DNA of 64,000 nt from Alphaproteobacteria bacterium (GCA_021774575.1 JAJFIX010000026.1:1-64000); one strand, 5' to 3'. Positions 8,102 through 17,998 are shown, numbered from the stretch's first letter. Numbers and translations: made by a program. The notes: generated from the sequence alone by a model not told the origin.

Positions 8102-8524
8102 TCAGATATCGTCCTTTATTCGTGCGATTTCGACGCCGACTCCGGCACAGTTCTCATAAACATCGAGTTTCTGTATTGAGGCGCGCACCCCCAATATCTC
8201 ATCAAATTCAAGACACGCATCGGCTATTTTTTCGATCAACGTTTCTTGTAAATTAGTATGACTCTGCGTCGATAGCTTGGTGACGGTACGGCGGATCACG
8301 TCATAGTCAAATACGGTTTCCAACTTGTCGCTAATTTCCCCGTCGGCGACACGAACATAAAGCGATAGATTGATGGCAACGCGCTGAGGCCCGTTGAGCT
8401 CGCTTTCGTGCACGCCAATGGGAATATTGAGCATCAAGTCGCGAAAAAAAATGCGCCGTATACGATTGCCGTCGGCAATCAATTTGGCCTCGAGGGCGTC
8501 GATGGGTGGGCGCGGGCCGGTCAT
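8102..8524 (-). CDS. folB: Dihydroneopterin aldolase family protein
   Basis: FolB converts dihydroneopterin to 6-hydroxymethyl-dihydropterin and glycolaldehyde in folate synthesis. The protein has the family's FFRDLMLNIPIGVHESE strand near residues 25-40, a central FDYDVIR segment, the LIEKIAD helix with the usual Glu, and a KLDVYENCAGVGVEI end. I chose the ATG at 8524, which overlaps the stop of the upstream reductase gene as ATGA and gives 140 residues. A longer upstream extension would lie inside the neighbour. The pairing with a FolM-like reductase supports a pterin role. Confidence 0.85.
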   Translation of the reverse strand: MTGPRPPIDALEAKLIADGNRIRRIFFRDLMLNIPIGVHESELNGPQRVAINLSLYVRVADGEISDKLETVFDYDVIRRTVTKLSTQSHTNLQETLIEKIADACLEFDEILGVRASIQKLDVYENCAGVGVEIARIKDDI

Positions 8525-9318
8525 GGGTTCTCTTTCGTCGTAAAAGCGATATCGCGACGGCTGGGTAAAAGATGCTGACCTGCATCGACGACAATTGTTT
8601 GGCCGGTAATCGAGGGCGCCGTGGCGCCATAACATACCGTCGCTGCAATGTCGTCTAGTGTCGTCGACCGACCAAGCGGCAATCGGGTTCGCGCCTTTTC
8701 AAAGGCGGCGTCCTTGAGATCGTCGCTCGGCAAGGTGAGGCCGGGGGCGATCCCAATGACCCTGATCGAGGGGGCCAAGGCCAATGCCATTGTCTGTGTT
8801 AGTCCCTCCAACGCGTATTTGGAAATAGTGTAGGAAAGATAGTCCGGGTCGGGGTTTCCAAGTTTCTGGTCGAGAATATTGATAATGACCGGCAGTCGCG
8901 CCGCCGGGTTTGCTGCGGCTGTATATTTGGCGAAGGCCTGCATCATCAGGGCCGGGGCGCGGGCATTGATCGCAAAATGGCGGTCAAAATTTTCCGCCTC
9001 CAGATCAGCAATACAATCATATTCAAAGAGCGACGCATTATTTACTAGGCAACCGAGAACGCCGCCTTTTTCAACGATCACTTTGACCGCTTCGGGCACC
9101 AACGCGCGCGCCTGGGCCGGGTCTTGAAGGTCGGCCTGTATCACGAATGCTTGGCCTCCCGCCTGCTCGATCAGGGCTGCGGTCTCCTTGGCCGCATCGC
9201 CGGACCGGTGATAATGGACAGCAACGATACGCCCTTCGCGACCAAGCGCTTGGGCAATTGCGCGGCCGATGCGGCCAGCGGCACCTGTTACCAACGCGGC
9301 GGGCAGCGCGTCGGTCAT
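8521..9318 (-). CDS. SDR-family pteridine reductase-like protein (FolM type)
   Basis: This is a 265-residue short-chain dehydrogenase. It has the NADP-binding TGAAGRIG at 11-18, NNAS at 93-96 and the catalytic Y163-x3-K167. The NNASLFE stretch and the LGNPDPDYLSYTISKYALEG region resemble pteridine and dihydromonapterin reductases (FolM, PTR1), which reduce dihydrofolate or pterins. Location next to folB, with an ATGA overlap at both ends (pip upstream, folB downstream), supports that. Substrate specificity cannot be read from the sequence. Confidence 0.78.
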   Translation of the reverse strand: MTDALPAALVTGAAGRIGRAIAQALGREGRIVAVHYHRSGDAAKETAALIEQAGGQAFVIQADLQDPAQARALVPEAVKVIVEKGGVLGCLVNNASLFEYDCIADLEAENFDRHFAINARAPALMMQAFAKYTAAANPAARLPVIINILDQKLGNPDPDYLSYTISKYALEGLTQTMALALAPSIRVIGIAPGLTLPSDDLKDAAFEKARTRLPLGRSTTLDDIAATVCYGATAPSITGQTIVVDAGQHLLPSRRDIAFTTKENP

Positions 9319-10280
9319 GTGTTGGCGATATCGCGAAAGGCGTCCATTGCCGCGACCAGGGCGGCGCGGGTTCCCGGCTCGAACGCCGAATGGCCCGCAT
9401 CATCGATGACTTCATAGCGCGCCTCGGGCCAGACCGTGGCTAAATCGTGGGAAGTGGTAATCGGACAGACAATATCGTAACGCCCCTGGACGATGACACC
9501 GGGTATATTTCGAATATTGGCGATATTGTCGAGCAGGCTATCGGCGTCAAAGAATATATTGTTGATCATATAATGGGCTTCAATGCGTGCCACGCCGAGG
9601 GCTGTCGTGGGTTTGGCAAAGGAGGAAACCAGCGCTTTGTTGGGCAATAAGGTTGAACAGCGACCTTCATAGGTGCTCCAGGCGGTCGCCGCCTTCATAT
9701 GAATTTCCGGGTCGGGATTTGTCAGCCGTTGATGGTAAGCGATCAGCAAGTCGTCGCGCTCGTCTAAAGGTATATGCCCGGCAAAATCGGCCCAGGCCTG
9801 GGGGAAGATCGTCTTAATGCCATAAAGGAACCAGTTGATTTCCGCCTGTCGGCACAAAAAAATGCCCCGCAGCACCAGACTAAGACAGGCAATCGGGTGC
9901 GTTTGGGAATAAGCCAGGGCCAATGTGCTGCCCCAAGACCCACCAAACACATGCCATTTCTCGATGCCGAGATGGGTGCGAAGCTGTTCCAAATCGGCAA
10001 TCAAATGGGGGGTTGTGTTGTCGGTTAAGTCCCCGTGTGGTGTTGATTGCCCGGCGCCGCGCTGATCGTAAAGAATGATCCGATAGTGATCGGGGTCGAA
10101 AAACCGGCGATAGGCGGATACGGTCCCGGCCCCGGGCCCGCCATGCAAAAAGACCACGGGCACCCCGTCGCGCCGACCCGATTGCTCGTAATACATGGAG
10201 TGACGCCCGTCGAGATCAATCCGGCCAATATCATAGGGCCGGATTTGGGGATAGAGTTCGCGCGCAACCTTACTGTCCAT
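9315..10280 (-). CDS. pip: Proline iminopeptidase (S33)
   Basis: Pip is an alpha/beta hydrolase that removes N-terminal proline from peptides. HGGPG at 46-50 forms the oxyanion hole, DQRGAGQS at about 72-79 is a family signature, and GGSWGS at 113-118 carries the nucleophile Ser115. DAGHSAFEPG near the end carries the catalytic His. I chose the ATG at 10280, which gives 321 residues, the normal length. A longer frame reaching 10385 would overlap the start of the divergent nuclease gene. It heads the pip, reductase, folB transcript. Confidence 0.92.
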   Translation of the reverse strand: MDSKVARELYPQIRPYDIGRIDLDGRHSMYYEQSGRRDGVPVVFLHGGPGAGTVSAYRRFFDPDHYRIILYDQRGAGQSTPHGDLTDNTTPHLIADLEQLRTHLGIEKWHVFGGSWGSTLALAYSQTHPIACLSLVLRGIFLCRQAEINWFLYGIKTIFPQAWADFAGHIPLDERDDLLIAYHQRLTNPDPEIHMKAATAWSTYEGRCSTLLPNKALVSSFAKPTTALGVARIEAHYMINNIFFDADSLLDNIANIRNIPGVIVQGRYDIVCPITTSHDLATVWPEARYEVIDDAGHSAFEPGTRAALVAAMDAFRDIANT

Positions 10281-10384
10281 ATTTTGTCGACCCTTGCTGG
10301 TTTTCGCCGCCACTCTAACCGAAACGATGGTTAACAGCACGACCCCTATCTTGGTAAAATTGGTCTGACAGGGTAGGTTGCGCA

Positions 10385-11179
10385 ATGAGATTTTTCCCTT
10401 TGGTACTTATCTTGGTGGTTGTTTGTGGCGTCGGCGCGCGGGCCCAGTCACCGGTAGTAGATATGGAGGTGGGGGAAACGAGCCGTGTCGTCGACGTTAT
10501 CGATGGTGACACGGTTATCTTGGAAAGTGGGACGGAAGTCCGACTGGTCGGCATCCAGGCGCCAAAACTGCCGCTGGGGCGGCGCAATTTTCGCCCCTGG
10601 CCCTTGGCCGATGAAGCAAAAGCAGCCCTTGAAAATCTGGTGCTTGGGCAGGCCGTGACCTTGTATTTTGGCGGCCGCCGAACGGACAGATACGGACGAG
10701 CCTTGGCGCACCTGGTGCGTGAAGATGGCGAATGGGTCCAATCTCAAATGCTGGAACTCGGTCTGGCGCGGGTCTATAGCTTTGCTGATAATCGTTCCCT
10801 AATTACCGATATGCTCCACATTGAGGCGGCCGCGCGCCAAACCGCCCGCGCGATGTGGTCCTTGCCCAATTATCAAGAGCTGGACCAAGCCGATGCGGCG
10901 CGGGGTGAAGGCGGCTATGCGCTGGTCGTCGGCCGCGTCTTGAACGTGGCGGAAGTTCGCGGTCGCGGCTTCCTAAATTTTGGCGAGGATTACCGGACCG
11001 ATTTTACAATCTCAATTGATCCAGCGGATTTAAGGACGTTTTTCGAGAAAGAAGACGTGGTTTTGGAGAGCTTTAGTGGCGCCCGCGTGCGGGTGCGTGG
11101 TTGGGTTGAGGATTTCAACGGACCAATGATCCAGGTCACTCATCCCGAACAAATAGAGGTTTTGACGCCGGCCAATTGA
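10385..11179 (+). CDS. Secreted thermonuclease-like (SNase) protein
   Basis: The 264-residue protein has a signal peptide (about 1-21, ending ARA). An SNase-like OB-fold domain follows at about 30-155 with VIDGDTV (Ca/active-site Asp), VRLVGIQAPK (catalytic Arg) and DRYGRALAH. The C-terminal 90 residues look like a second small beta domain. Family members hydrolyse nucleic acids or have lost activity; the Asp and Arg positions seem present here. It is transcribed alone, divergently from pip. Confidence 0.8.
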   Translation: MRFFPLVLILVVVCGVGARAQSPVVDMEVGETSRVVDVIDGDTVILESGTEVRLVGIQAPKLPLGRRNFRPWPLADEAKAALENLVLGQAVTLYFGGRRTDRYGRALAHLVREDGEWVQSQMLELGLARVYSFADNRSLITDMLHIEAAARQTARAMWSLPNYQELDQADAARGEGGYALVVGRVLNVAEVRGRGFLNFGEDYRTDFTISIDPADLRTFFEKEDVVLESFSGARVRVRGWVEDFNGPMIQVTHPEQIEVLTPAN

Positions 11180-11185
11180 CCTTTG

Positions 11186-12115
11186 CTAGATGTCCATTTC
11201 CGGTTGCCAGATCGCGGTGCCGACACCCGATTCCGTGAACGGCTCCAACAGCAAAGAATTGCGGGCACGGCCATCGAGAATGACGGCGGCTTCAACGCCG
11301 TTTTCGACGGCGGCAATGCATGTTTCGATTTTCGGGATCATGCCGCCGGTTATTGTCCCATCAGCGATCAATTCATGGGCTTGGCCTGCGGCGATATCGG
11401 CGATCAGCTTTCCGTCCTTGTCCAGCACCCCGGAGACATCGGTGAGCATCAATAGCCGGGCGGCCTTCACCGCAACTGCAATGGCGCCCGAAACCGTGTC
11501 GGCGTTGATGTTATAGGTCTCGCCGCCCGGACCAAGGCCAATGGGGGCGATCACCGGAATGATGTCGCTGTCGATCAGATTGTGCAAAATATGGGCGTCG
11601 ATTTCTTCGGGCTCGCCGACAAAACCCAAATCGAGAATTTTTTCGATATTGCTTTCCGGGTCGCGCTTGGTGCGACGAACCCGCTGAGCGCGGATCATAT
11701 TGCCGTCCTTGCCCGAAAGGCCGACCGCCATTGCGCCAGCCCGCGAAATTGCCGCGACAATAGATTTATTTATCGAGCCACAGAGAACCATTTCAACAAT
11801 ATCGACCACCGATTTATCGGTGACCCGTAACCCGTCGATAAACTCGCTTTTGATGCTAAGCCGATCAAGCATGGCGCCAATCTGGGGCCCCCCACCGTGG
11901 ACAACGATTGGATTGATGCCGATTTGCTTCAGCAGCACGATATCGTGGGCAAATGACTGGGCCAAGGCTGCATCGCCCATCGCATGGCCGCCATATTTTA
12001 TGACAAAAGTCTGGCCGGAAAACCGCCGCATATAGGGCAATGCTTCGGCAAGCACGGCGGCTTTATCCTGGGCAGCCAAATTGTCGACAACGGCACGGAT
12101 ATGGTCGTCATTCAT
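11186..12115 (-). CDS. argB: Acetylglutamate kinase
   Basis: ArgB phosphorylates N-acetylglutamate in arginine synthesis. The 309-residue protein has the amino-acid-kinase motifs: IKYGGHAM at about 39-46, [10 protein letters not shown] at 71-80, a GLSGKDGN stretch, [12 protein letters not shown] and the LTDVSGVLD strand, with GGMIPK near the C-terminus. All are intact. It follows engB on the same strand in the common alphaproteobacterial order. The gap to the upstream gene is about 50 bases. Confidence 0.95.
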   Translation of the reverse strand: MNDDHIRAVVDNLAAQDKAAVLAEALPYMRRFSGQTFVIKYGGHAMGDAALAQSFAHDIVLLKQIGINPIVVHGGGPQIGAMLDRLSIKSEFIDGLRVTDKSVVDIVEMVLCGSINKSIVAAISRAGAMAVGLSGKDGNMIRAQRVRRTKRDPESNIEKILDLGFVGEPEEIDAHILHNLIDSDIIPVIAPIGLGPGGETYNINADTVSGAIAVAVKAARLLMLTDVSGVLDKDGKLIADIAAGQAHELIADGTITGGMIPKIETCIAAVENGVEAAVILDGRARNSLLLEPFTESGVGTAIWQPEMDI

Positions 12116-12166
12116 CAGTCATACTCGTGGAATATCTGTTACGGCACGCGTTTATTGAGGGTCACA

Positions 12167-12838
12167 TTACTGCTTTGGTTCGGCCTCGGCCAGTGTCGCG
12201 ATTTCGGCCCGCAGCTCCTCAATGCCAGATCGGGCGCGCGAACTCGTCGCGGCGATTATCGGAAAAGCTGCGCCATGTTTGGCTATTTCGGCGTTTATTT
12301 TGATGCGACGCTCTTCGAGCTCGGCTTTGCCGACCTTGTCAGTCTTGGTCAGCACCAGCTGATAGGTCACTGCGGTCTTGTCGAGCATGGTCATCATTTC
12401 CAGGTCCGGCGGTTTAAGCCCATGACGACCGTCGACCAACAGAAATAGTCTCGTCAGGTTTGTGCGACCGGCCAGGTATTCGCGCATCGTCTTATTCCAG
12501 GCGGCAATATCGGTCTTTGATGCCCTCGCGTAGCCGTATCCCGGCAGGTCGACGAGCACAATTCTTTCCGCCAGTGAAAAAAAGTTAAGCTCTCGCGTCC
12601 GGCCGGGTGTGTGGCTGGTGCGGGCCAAGCTCTTGCGGCCGGTTACGGCGTTTAATAGGCTCGACTTGCCGACGTTAGAGCGGCCAGCAAAGGCGATTTC
12701 CGGCAGTTCCGGCGGGGGCAGGGCATCGCTGCTCGCTGCGCCAAAAAAAAACACACACTCATGGGCGAAAAGTCGCCGCCCGGCTTCAATAGCTGCCGCA
12801 TCTATAGCGACTGACGGCGTATCATCTGGTTCGGTCAT
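12167..12838 (-). CDS. engB: Ribosome biogenesis GTPase YihA/EngB
   Basis: This 223-residue GTPase takes part in 50S subunit assembly. It has G1 GRSNVGKSS at 52-60, G2 around the TPGRT segment, G3 DLPGYG and G4 TKTDK, with the SSRA-like G5 near residue 200. The length is normal for the family. The gene starts 6 bases after the yidC stop and belongs to the rpmH-to-argB transcript. Confidence 0.95.
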   Translation of the reverse strand: MTEPDDTPSVAIDAAAIEAGRRLFAHECVFFFGAASSDALPPPELPEIAFAGRSNVGKSSLLNAVTGRKSLARTSHTPGRTRELNFFSLAERIVLVDLPGYGYARASKTDIAAWNKTMREYLAGRTNLTRLFLLVDGRHGLKPPDLEMMTMLDKTAVTYQLVLTKTDKVGKAELEERRIKINAEIAKHGAAFPIIAATSSRARSGIEELRAEIATLAEAEPKQ

Positions 12839-12844
12839 TGGGGA

Positions 12845-14581
12845 TCAGCTCTTCTTGCCGCCGCCAACGGCAACCCCCATGCGGCGCATGATCACATATT
12901 GCTGGCTCATCGACAAAAGATTGTTCCACGACCAGTAGATCACCAATCCGGCCGGGAACCCGGCGAGGAAAAACGTGAACATGATCGGCATGAACATGAA
13001 AATCTTCGCCTGAACCGGATCCGGGGGCGCGGGATTGAGCTTCTGCTGCAGGAACATGGTGATGCCCATGATAATCGGCCAGACCCCGAGCATCGCGAAA
13101 TCCGGAGGCGAATATGGAATAAGTCCAAATAGATTGGCAATTGTCGTGGGATCGGCTGCGGACAAATCCTTGATCCAGCCATAGAACGGCGCTTGGCGCA
13201 TTTCTATCGATATAAACAGCACTTTATAGAGGGCGAAAAACACCGGAATTTGCAGGGCAATCGGCAGACAGCCGGCAACCGGATTGGCCTTTTCGCGCTT
13301 ATACAAAGCCATCAATTCGGTTTGCATGCGCTGCTTATCTTCGCCGTATTTTTCCCTCAGCTCGGCAATTTTGGGCTGCAACGCCTTCATCTTGCTCATG
13401 GAGACGTAGGACTTGTTGGCCAGGGGGAAGAAGGCGAGCTTGATAATGACCGTGACCAATAAAATGGCGAGGCCGAAATTACCCAATAGCTGGGCAAAAT
13501 AGATGATGACCAGTTGCAGCGGCTTGGTCAGAAAAAAGAACCAGCCGAAATCGATGGCCATGTCGAACCGCTCGATATCCAGGGTTTCCTGGTAATTTTT
13601 GAGCAGATTGATTTCCTTGGCGCCGACAAACAGATGGACCGTGGTCTCAATGGTGGCGCCGGGTGCAACTGTTCGATCCTCGCCGATATAATCGACCTGA
13701 AATCTATCTTGGCTTTCGACATAGAGGAAATTAACGTCAAAGGGGCCAAAATCATGGGTTGGGGCGATGGCCGACAGCCAATATATATCGGTGATGCCGA
13801 GCCAGCCTTGGGTATCTTCGAAAGAAAAACGTCCGTCTTTCTGCAGGTCTTTGTAGTCGTTTTCCTCCAGGGTCTCATTCAGCACGCTGATCGGGCCGAC
13901 ATGGCGGATATAATTTCCCTTTTCGTCGGGGATATGGGTGCGAGAAATACGACCGAAGGGTTGAAGCGTGGCGGTGCTATTGCCTTGGTTGGTCACGCGG
14001 TCGGTTATGGTGAACATGTAATCGTCGTCGACCGAAATAATACGCTCGACGGTTAATCCGCTGGCGCTGGTCTGGGTAAGGACGACCGGTTCACCTGTTT
14101 TCAGCGTTTCTGCGGGCGTCGTCCAGCCACCGGTTTCGGCGTTTAAAAGCCGGCTGTTACTTGCCAAATCAAGCCAGCCAATTTCAGCAAAATACGGATT
14201 TTCCGAATCGCGCGGCGAAAACATCGTAATCGGGTCACTGTCCGGCTCGACGGTTTCGCGATACGAGGTCAAGATCACATTGTCGATCCGACCATCGGTA
14301 AGGTTTATCGAGCCGCTGACGTGATCGCCTTCAATAGCGAGGGGGCGTCGGATATTTTCGACTGATAAATTTTCCGGGCCGGCGCCTGAGATATCGGTTG
14401 GCACGGTGCCATTGGCTGTGGTGGCTGTGATGCCTGGACCATCACCGGTGCCGCCGTCTATTTGGCTTACCGGTGTCGTCGGGGCTTGCTCTGGTGGCGG
14501 AAATAGCATCGGCCAGCCCAATAGGACGAGCAAGGACAGGGCGATCGCCAGAACAATATTCTTTGTAGTTTGGTCATCCAT
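12845..14581 (-). CDS. yidC: Membrane protein insertase YidC
   Basis: YidC inserts and folds inner-membrane proteins, alone or with SecYEG. The 578-residue protein has an N-terminal membrane anchor (about 8-27), a large periplasmic beta domain (about 60-350) and the conserved five-helix core after residue 350. The core contains KSYVSMSKMKALQPKI, the positively charged cytoplasmic loop and NPVAGCLPIALQIPVFFALYK. The short basic tail is typical of Gram-negative YidC. It lies 8 bases after yidD. Confidence 0.96.
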   Translation of the reverse strand: MDDQTTKNIVLAIALSLLVLLGWPMLFPPPEQAPTTPVSQIDGGTGDGPGITATTANGTVPTDISGAGPENLSVENIRRPLAIEGDHVSGSINLTDGRIDNVILTSYRETVEPDSDPITMFSPRDSENPYFAEIGWLDLASNSRLLNAETGGWTTPAETLKTGEPVVLTQTSASGLTVERIISVDDDYMFTITDRVTNQGNSTATLQPFGRISRTHIPDEKGNYIRHVGPISVLNETLEENDYKDLQKDGRFSFEDTQGWLGITDIYWLSAIAPTHDFGPFDVNFLYVESQDRFQVDYIGEDRTVAPGATIETTVHLFVGAKEINLLKNYQETLDIERFDMAIDFGWFFFLTKPLQLVIIYFAQLLGNFGLAILLVTVIIKLAFFPLANKSYVSMSKMKALQPKIAELREKYGEDKQRMQTELMALYKREKANPVAGCLPIALQIPVFFALYKVLFISIEMRQAPFYGWIKDLSAADPTTIANLFGLIPYSPPDFAMLGVWPIIMGITMFLQQKLNPAPPDPVQAKIFMFMPIMFTFFLAGFPAGLVIYWSWNNLLSMSQQYVIMRRMGVAVGGGKKS

Positions 14582-14589
14582 CGTTTGTT

Positions 14590-14877
14590 CTACCGAGCTA
14601 GCGTTTCGAAAGTGGGCTCAGTTCGCTCTTTGGTCGGCGGCACCGGGTCATATCCCGCGCCACCCCAAGGGTGGCAACGTCCGATCCGGCGGAGCGCCAG
14701 CCACACGCCTTTTAGTGGCCCATGGCGTGAAATCGCCTCGACGGCATAACTGGAACAGGTCGGCTGATACCGGCAGTTGGGGCCGAGAAGTGGCGAAATC
14801 AGATATTGATAGACGCGGATTAACGCAATCGACAGCACCGTAAACAGGATGCTGGCAGGGCGTGTAAGCGATTTCAT
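14590..14877 (-). CDS. yidD: Membrane protein insertion efficiency factor YidD
   Basis: The 95-residue protein has the full YidD pattern: an amphipathic N-terminus, [20 protein letters not shown] with its cysteines, [15 protein letters not shown] and [14 protein letters not shown]. YidD helps YidC-dependent insertion. Its start overlaps the rnpA stop by 4 bases (ATGA-type coupling) and yidC follows closely. Confidence 0.95.
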   Translation of the reverse strand: MKSLTRPASILFTVLSIALIRVYQYLISPLLGPNCRYQPTCSSYAVEAISRHGPLKGVWLALRRIGRCHPWGGAGYDPVPPTKERTEPTFETLAR

Positions 14878-15317
14878 GTTAGGTCACCGGTCTTTCCCGT
14901 TTTTTGCCGATCTCTTAGGGCGTTCACTTTTTTCAATGCTAGCCGGAGGTCGGCCAAAAGGTCGTCATAGGACCGGTTTAGGGTCGTGCCGCGCGCAATC
15001 AGTACATAGTCTGTGTCGTGCGCCGCAAGAACCGGTAAAATTTCAGCCGCCACTGCCCGAAGTCGGCGCTTGGCGCGATTTCTAGCCACCGCGTTTCCGA
15101 CTCTGCGACTGGCCGTAAAGCCAATCCTGATACCATTGTTTGGGTGAGTCTCAGCACAGTCAATACCGTCCAAATTCTCTGTGCACGGCTGTTTTAAGGC
15201 CTGCAAGACAAGTCCACGCGACGCCCATTTACGATTTCCAGCGGCAGCCGCAAGAAATTGAGGGCGTTTACGCAGACGGCCAAGACTCCGGGCAAGGCGC
15301 TGACCATGGCTATGCAC
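14874..15317 (-). CDS. rnpA: Ribonuclease P protein component
   Basis: RnpA binds the RNase P RNA and assists tRNA 5' maturation. The protein has the RKRPQF start-type motif at about 17-22, the strand [20 protein letters not shown] containing the RNR signature, and the following [10 protein letters not shown] helix. The GTG at 15317 gives 147 residues with a slightly long N-terminus. I found no better in-frame start. rpmH lies 42 bases upstream on the same strand. Confidence 0.93.
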   Translation of the reverse strand: MHSHGQRLARSLGRLRKRPQFLAAAAGNRKWASRGLVLQALKQPCTENLDGIDCAETHPNNGIRIGFTASRRVGNAVARNRAKRRLRAVAAEILPVLAAHDTDYVLIARGTTLNRSYDDLLADLRLALKKVNALRDRQKTGKTGDLT

Positions 15318-15359
15318 CGCAAAACCCCCTTAGTTTGGGGAAAACGGAAAACTGCCTGG

Positions 15360-15494
15360 TCAGGCGCTCAGACGTTTGCGGCCTTTGGCGCGCCTTTGCG
15401 CAAGGACGCGGCGACCGCCGACGGTCTTCATCCGGGAGCGAAATCCATGGCGCCGTTTGCGGACCAGAACACTTGGTTGAAATGGGCGTTTCAA
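15360..15494 (-). CDS. rpmH: Ribosomal protein L34
   Basis: L34 of the 50S subunit. A TTG at 15494 opens exactly 44 codons that read [20 protein letters not shown] and end GRKRLSA, the usual L34 length and sequence. The TTG is preceded at normal distance by GGAGGG, which decides the start. The frame is open further upstream, to an ATG at 15563, but those residues do not resemble L34. It is the first gene of the block leading to argB. Confidence 0.95.
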   Translation of the reverse strand: MKRPFQPSVLVRKRRHGFRSRMKTVGGRRVLAQRRAKGRKRLSA

Positions 15495-15527
15495 GACGCG
15501 CCCTCCAGTTAAACTGTGCGAAAAAAT

Positions 15528-15751
15528 GAATAGTGCGGCTGTATAAGTCGAAGCCTGAGCCAAGTCAATGCCTGGTGCATATCATTCGCCATCGGGGGCG
15601 CACCGTCGGTCGAGCAAAATGCTTTTGGCATCGATGACAATCTCCGACACGTTATATCACGCAAGGGTGAATGGTACGTGGTTGAGATAGAGCCTAATTA
15701 TTTGTCATTAAGTGGCGTAATGTAACCAGCGTGAATATTTTGGACGAAAAA
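15528..15751. other. Divergent intergenic region, rpmH / TVP38 gene
   Basis: This 220-base gap lies between the divergent rpmH and TVP38 transcripts and must contain both promoters. I see no RNA gene, repeat or clear operator in it. Confidence 0.4.
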
Positions 15752-16513
15752 ATGGCTGATACCGCGGATACAATTGATCGCACTGTTTCTGACGGATCGG
15801 GTGTCGGTGGCCGCCGCTCGTTATTGGATGGCAGAAGACTGCTATTGATAGCCGCTTTGGTCGGGGTGATAGCCGCCTTTTTTGGTTTTGGGCTGCACAA
15901 ATATTTTACACCGACATTTCTTGACCAAAATCTTAGCCAGATCCGCGACTGGGTCGAAGCGCACCGATTAGTGGCGGTATTGGTATTTGTTCTTGTTTAT
16001 GCATTTGCCGTGGTTGCCTTTCCGCCTTCTGGTACCGCAATGACCCTTTTGGGTGGCTTTGTCTTTGGCGGCTTAGCTGGTGGAACTTACGTCGTGGTCG
16101 GTGCGACATTGGGCGCGACTTTGCTTTTTGTCATTGCCAAAACGACCTTTGGTGACCCGCTAAAGGCGCGCGCTGGCCCATGGTTGAAAAAGCTAGAGGC
16201 TGGGTTTCAGGGAAACGCATTCTCCTACCTCCTGGTTCTGCGGCTTATTCCTCTATTCCCGTTTTGGCTGGTCAATATTGCTCCAGCCTTCCTCGGCGTT
16301 CGATTGCGGAGCTACGTTGCCGCAACCTTTATTGGGATTATGCCGGGAACCTTTGTTTATGCGTCTGTTGGAAGTTCACTGAGCCGATTAGTGGATGCGC
16401 CCAGCCCGCTCAAAGAATTGGTGTCCACCCAATTTTTGTTGCCGGCGATTGGATTGTTCGTTCTCGCGATGTTGCCGATCGTCTATAAGCGATTTTTTGC
16501 CCGCGCAGCCTAG
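15752..16513 (+). CDS. TVP38/TMEM64-family membrane protein
   Basis: The protein has a cytoplasmic N-terminus of about 30 residues and then about six hydrophobic segments. It contains the VTT/SNARE-associated domain core (FPPSGTAMTLLGGFVFG, then RLIPLFPFWLVNIAPAFLGV). This is the DedA/TVP38 superfamily, linked to lipid scrambling or membrane homeostasis. I chose the ATG at 15752; a GTG at 15731 is possible. The next gene, a flavin disulfide reductase, starts 60 bases downstream, a pairing also seen in other proteobacteria. Confidence 0.85.
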   Translation: MADTADTIDRTVSDGSGVGGRRSLLDGRRLLLIAALVGVIAAFFGFGLHKYFTPTFLDQNLSQIRDWVEAHRLVAVLVFVLVYAFAVVAFPPSGTAMTLLGGFVFGGLAGGTYVVVGATLGATLLFVIAKTTFGDPLKARAGPWLKKLEAGFQGNAFSYLLVLRLIPLFPFWLVNIAPAFLGVRLRSYVAATFIGIMPGTFVYASVGSSLSRLVDAPSPLKELVSTQFLLPAIGLFVLAMLPIVYKRFFARAA

Positions 16514-16573
16514 AGCATAGATTTAAAATCCTCGATCTAAGTTTAAACTGAGAATTTTTGCAGGGGAGCCGTC

Positions 16574-17998
16574 TTGGCTACACATGAAGTTGATCTATGT
16601 GTCATTGGTGCTGGTTCCGGCGGGTTGTCGGTGGCATCCGGCGCTGTGCAAATGGGGGCTTCGGTTGCTCTATTTGAGCGCGGCCCAATGGGCGGAGACT
16701 GTCTAAATTATGGCTGTGTGCCGTCGAAGGCCTTGCTCGCGGCTGGCGCGCGTGCGGCAAGTGGACGAGAGGCCGCCCGGTTCGGCGTGACGTTTGGCGA
16801 GCCCGTTGTCGATTTTCCCAAGGTTCATAAACATGTCCATGATGTCATTGGATCGATTGCGCCTCATGACAGTGTCGAGCGGTTCGAGGGGCTCGGGGTA
16901 AAGGTGCTTCAAGAGACCGCGCAATTTACCGGCGCTCGCGAGGTCACGGGATCCGGTGGAACTCGGGTTACGGCGCGTCGGTTCGTCGTCGCCACGGGGT
17001 CGTCGCCGGCGGTTCCGCCGATAGATGGGCTGAACTCGGTTCCGTATTTAACCAATGAAAGCCTATTTGAGCTTAAGGAACTGCCATCCCATTTGCTGAT
17101 CCTCGGCGGGGGGCCGATTGGTATTGAAATGGCCCAGGCCTTTCGCCGATTGGGGTCGGCAGTGACCGTCCTGGAAATGTTCAAAATTCTCCCCCATGAC
17201 GATCCCGAGCTTACCAATGTTATTCGCCAAAGATTGCTGGCCGAAGGTGTGGAAATTATTGAAGGGGTGGCCGTAGGAAAGGCCGAAGGAGAGACGGGGA
17301 ATATCACTGTTCACTGGTCCGGCGATCAGGGTGTCGGGCAGACAAGCGGCAGTCATTTGCTCGTCGCGGCGGGCCGTCGGCCAAATGTTGGCAACCTAGG
17401 GCTTGATGCGGCTGGAATTAAGCATTCACCACGCGGCATTGAGGTGAGCGCAAAATTGCGCACGACGAACCGAAATGTATATGCAATCGGCGATGTCGTG
17501 GGCCAGCAACAGTTTACCCACGCCGCCGGATATCACGCCGGTATTGTTATTCGCAATATTCTCTTTCGCATGGGGGCAAAAGTCGATACCAAGGCGATGC
17601 CTTGGGTTACCTATACCGACCCAGAGCTTGCCCATGTCGGCATGACAGAAAAAGCGGCGAATGAAGCCGGGCGAAGCGTTCGCATTTTAACCTCGACATT
17701 TGCCGAAAATGACCGGGCGCGGGCAGAACTTGCGACCGAAGGTATGATCAAAGCTGTGACCGATCAGCGCGGGCGAATTCTTGGCGCCAGCATCGTCGGC
17801 TATCACGCCGGTGAGCTTATTTTGCCCTGGGTACTGGCTGTTTCTCAGGGGATGAAAATCGGGGCTATGGCTGGCATTGTCGCGCCCTATCCGACGTTTA
17901 GTGAAATTTCCAAACGGGCGGCCGGAAGCTATTTTACCGACAGTCTTTTCTCCGACCGGACGAAATTTATTGTGCGAATACTGATGCGACTCGGTTAA
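16574..17998 (+). CDS. FAD-dependent pyridine nucleotide-disulfide oxidoreductase (mercuric reductase-like)
   Basis: The 474-residue class I flavoprotein has the FAD-binding GAGSGG at about 12-17, the redox-active disulfide in GGDCLNYGCVPSK at about 40-52, a central NAD(P)-binding GGGPIG and the IGDV segment for FAD. It also has a dimerisation domain with the HPT-like end replaced by APYPTFSEISKRAAG. It resembles the mercuric-reductase/dihydrolipoamide-dehydrogenase group. There is no N-terminal heavy-metal domain and no C-terminal cysteine pair, so mercury reduction is not supported. Start is a TTG with GGGGAG upstream. It is probably cotranscribed with the TVP38 gene. Confidence 0.85.
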   Translation: MATHEVDLCVIGAGSGGLSVASGAVQMGASVALFERGPMGGDCLNYGCVPSKALLAAGARAASGREAARFGVTFGEPVVDFPKVHKHVHDVIGSIAPHDSVERFEGLGVKVLQETAQFTGAREVTGSGGTRVTARRFVVATGSSPAVPPIDGLNSVPYLTNESLFELKELPSHLLILGGGPIGIEMAQAFRRLGSAVTVLEMFKILPHDDPELTNVIRQRLLAEGVEIIEGVAVGKAEGETGNITVHWSGDQGVGQTSGSHLLVAAGRRPNVGNLGLDAAGIKHSPRGIEVSAKLRTTNRNVYAIGDVVGQQQFTHAAGYHAGIVIRNILFRMGAKVDTKAMPWVTYTDPELAHVGMTEKAANEAGRSVRILTSTFAENDRARAELATEGMIKAVTDQRGRILGASIVGYHAGELILPWVLAVSQGMKIGAMAGIVAPYPTFSEISKRAAGSYFTDSLFSDRTKFIVRILMRLG

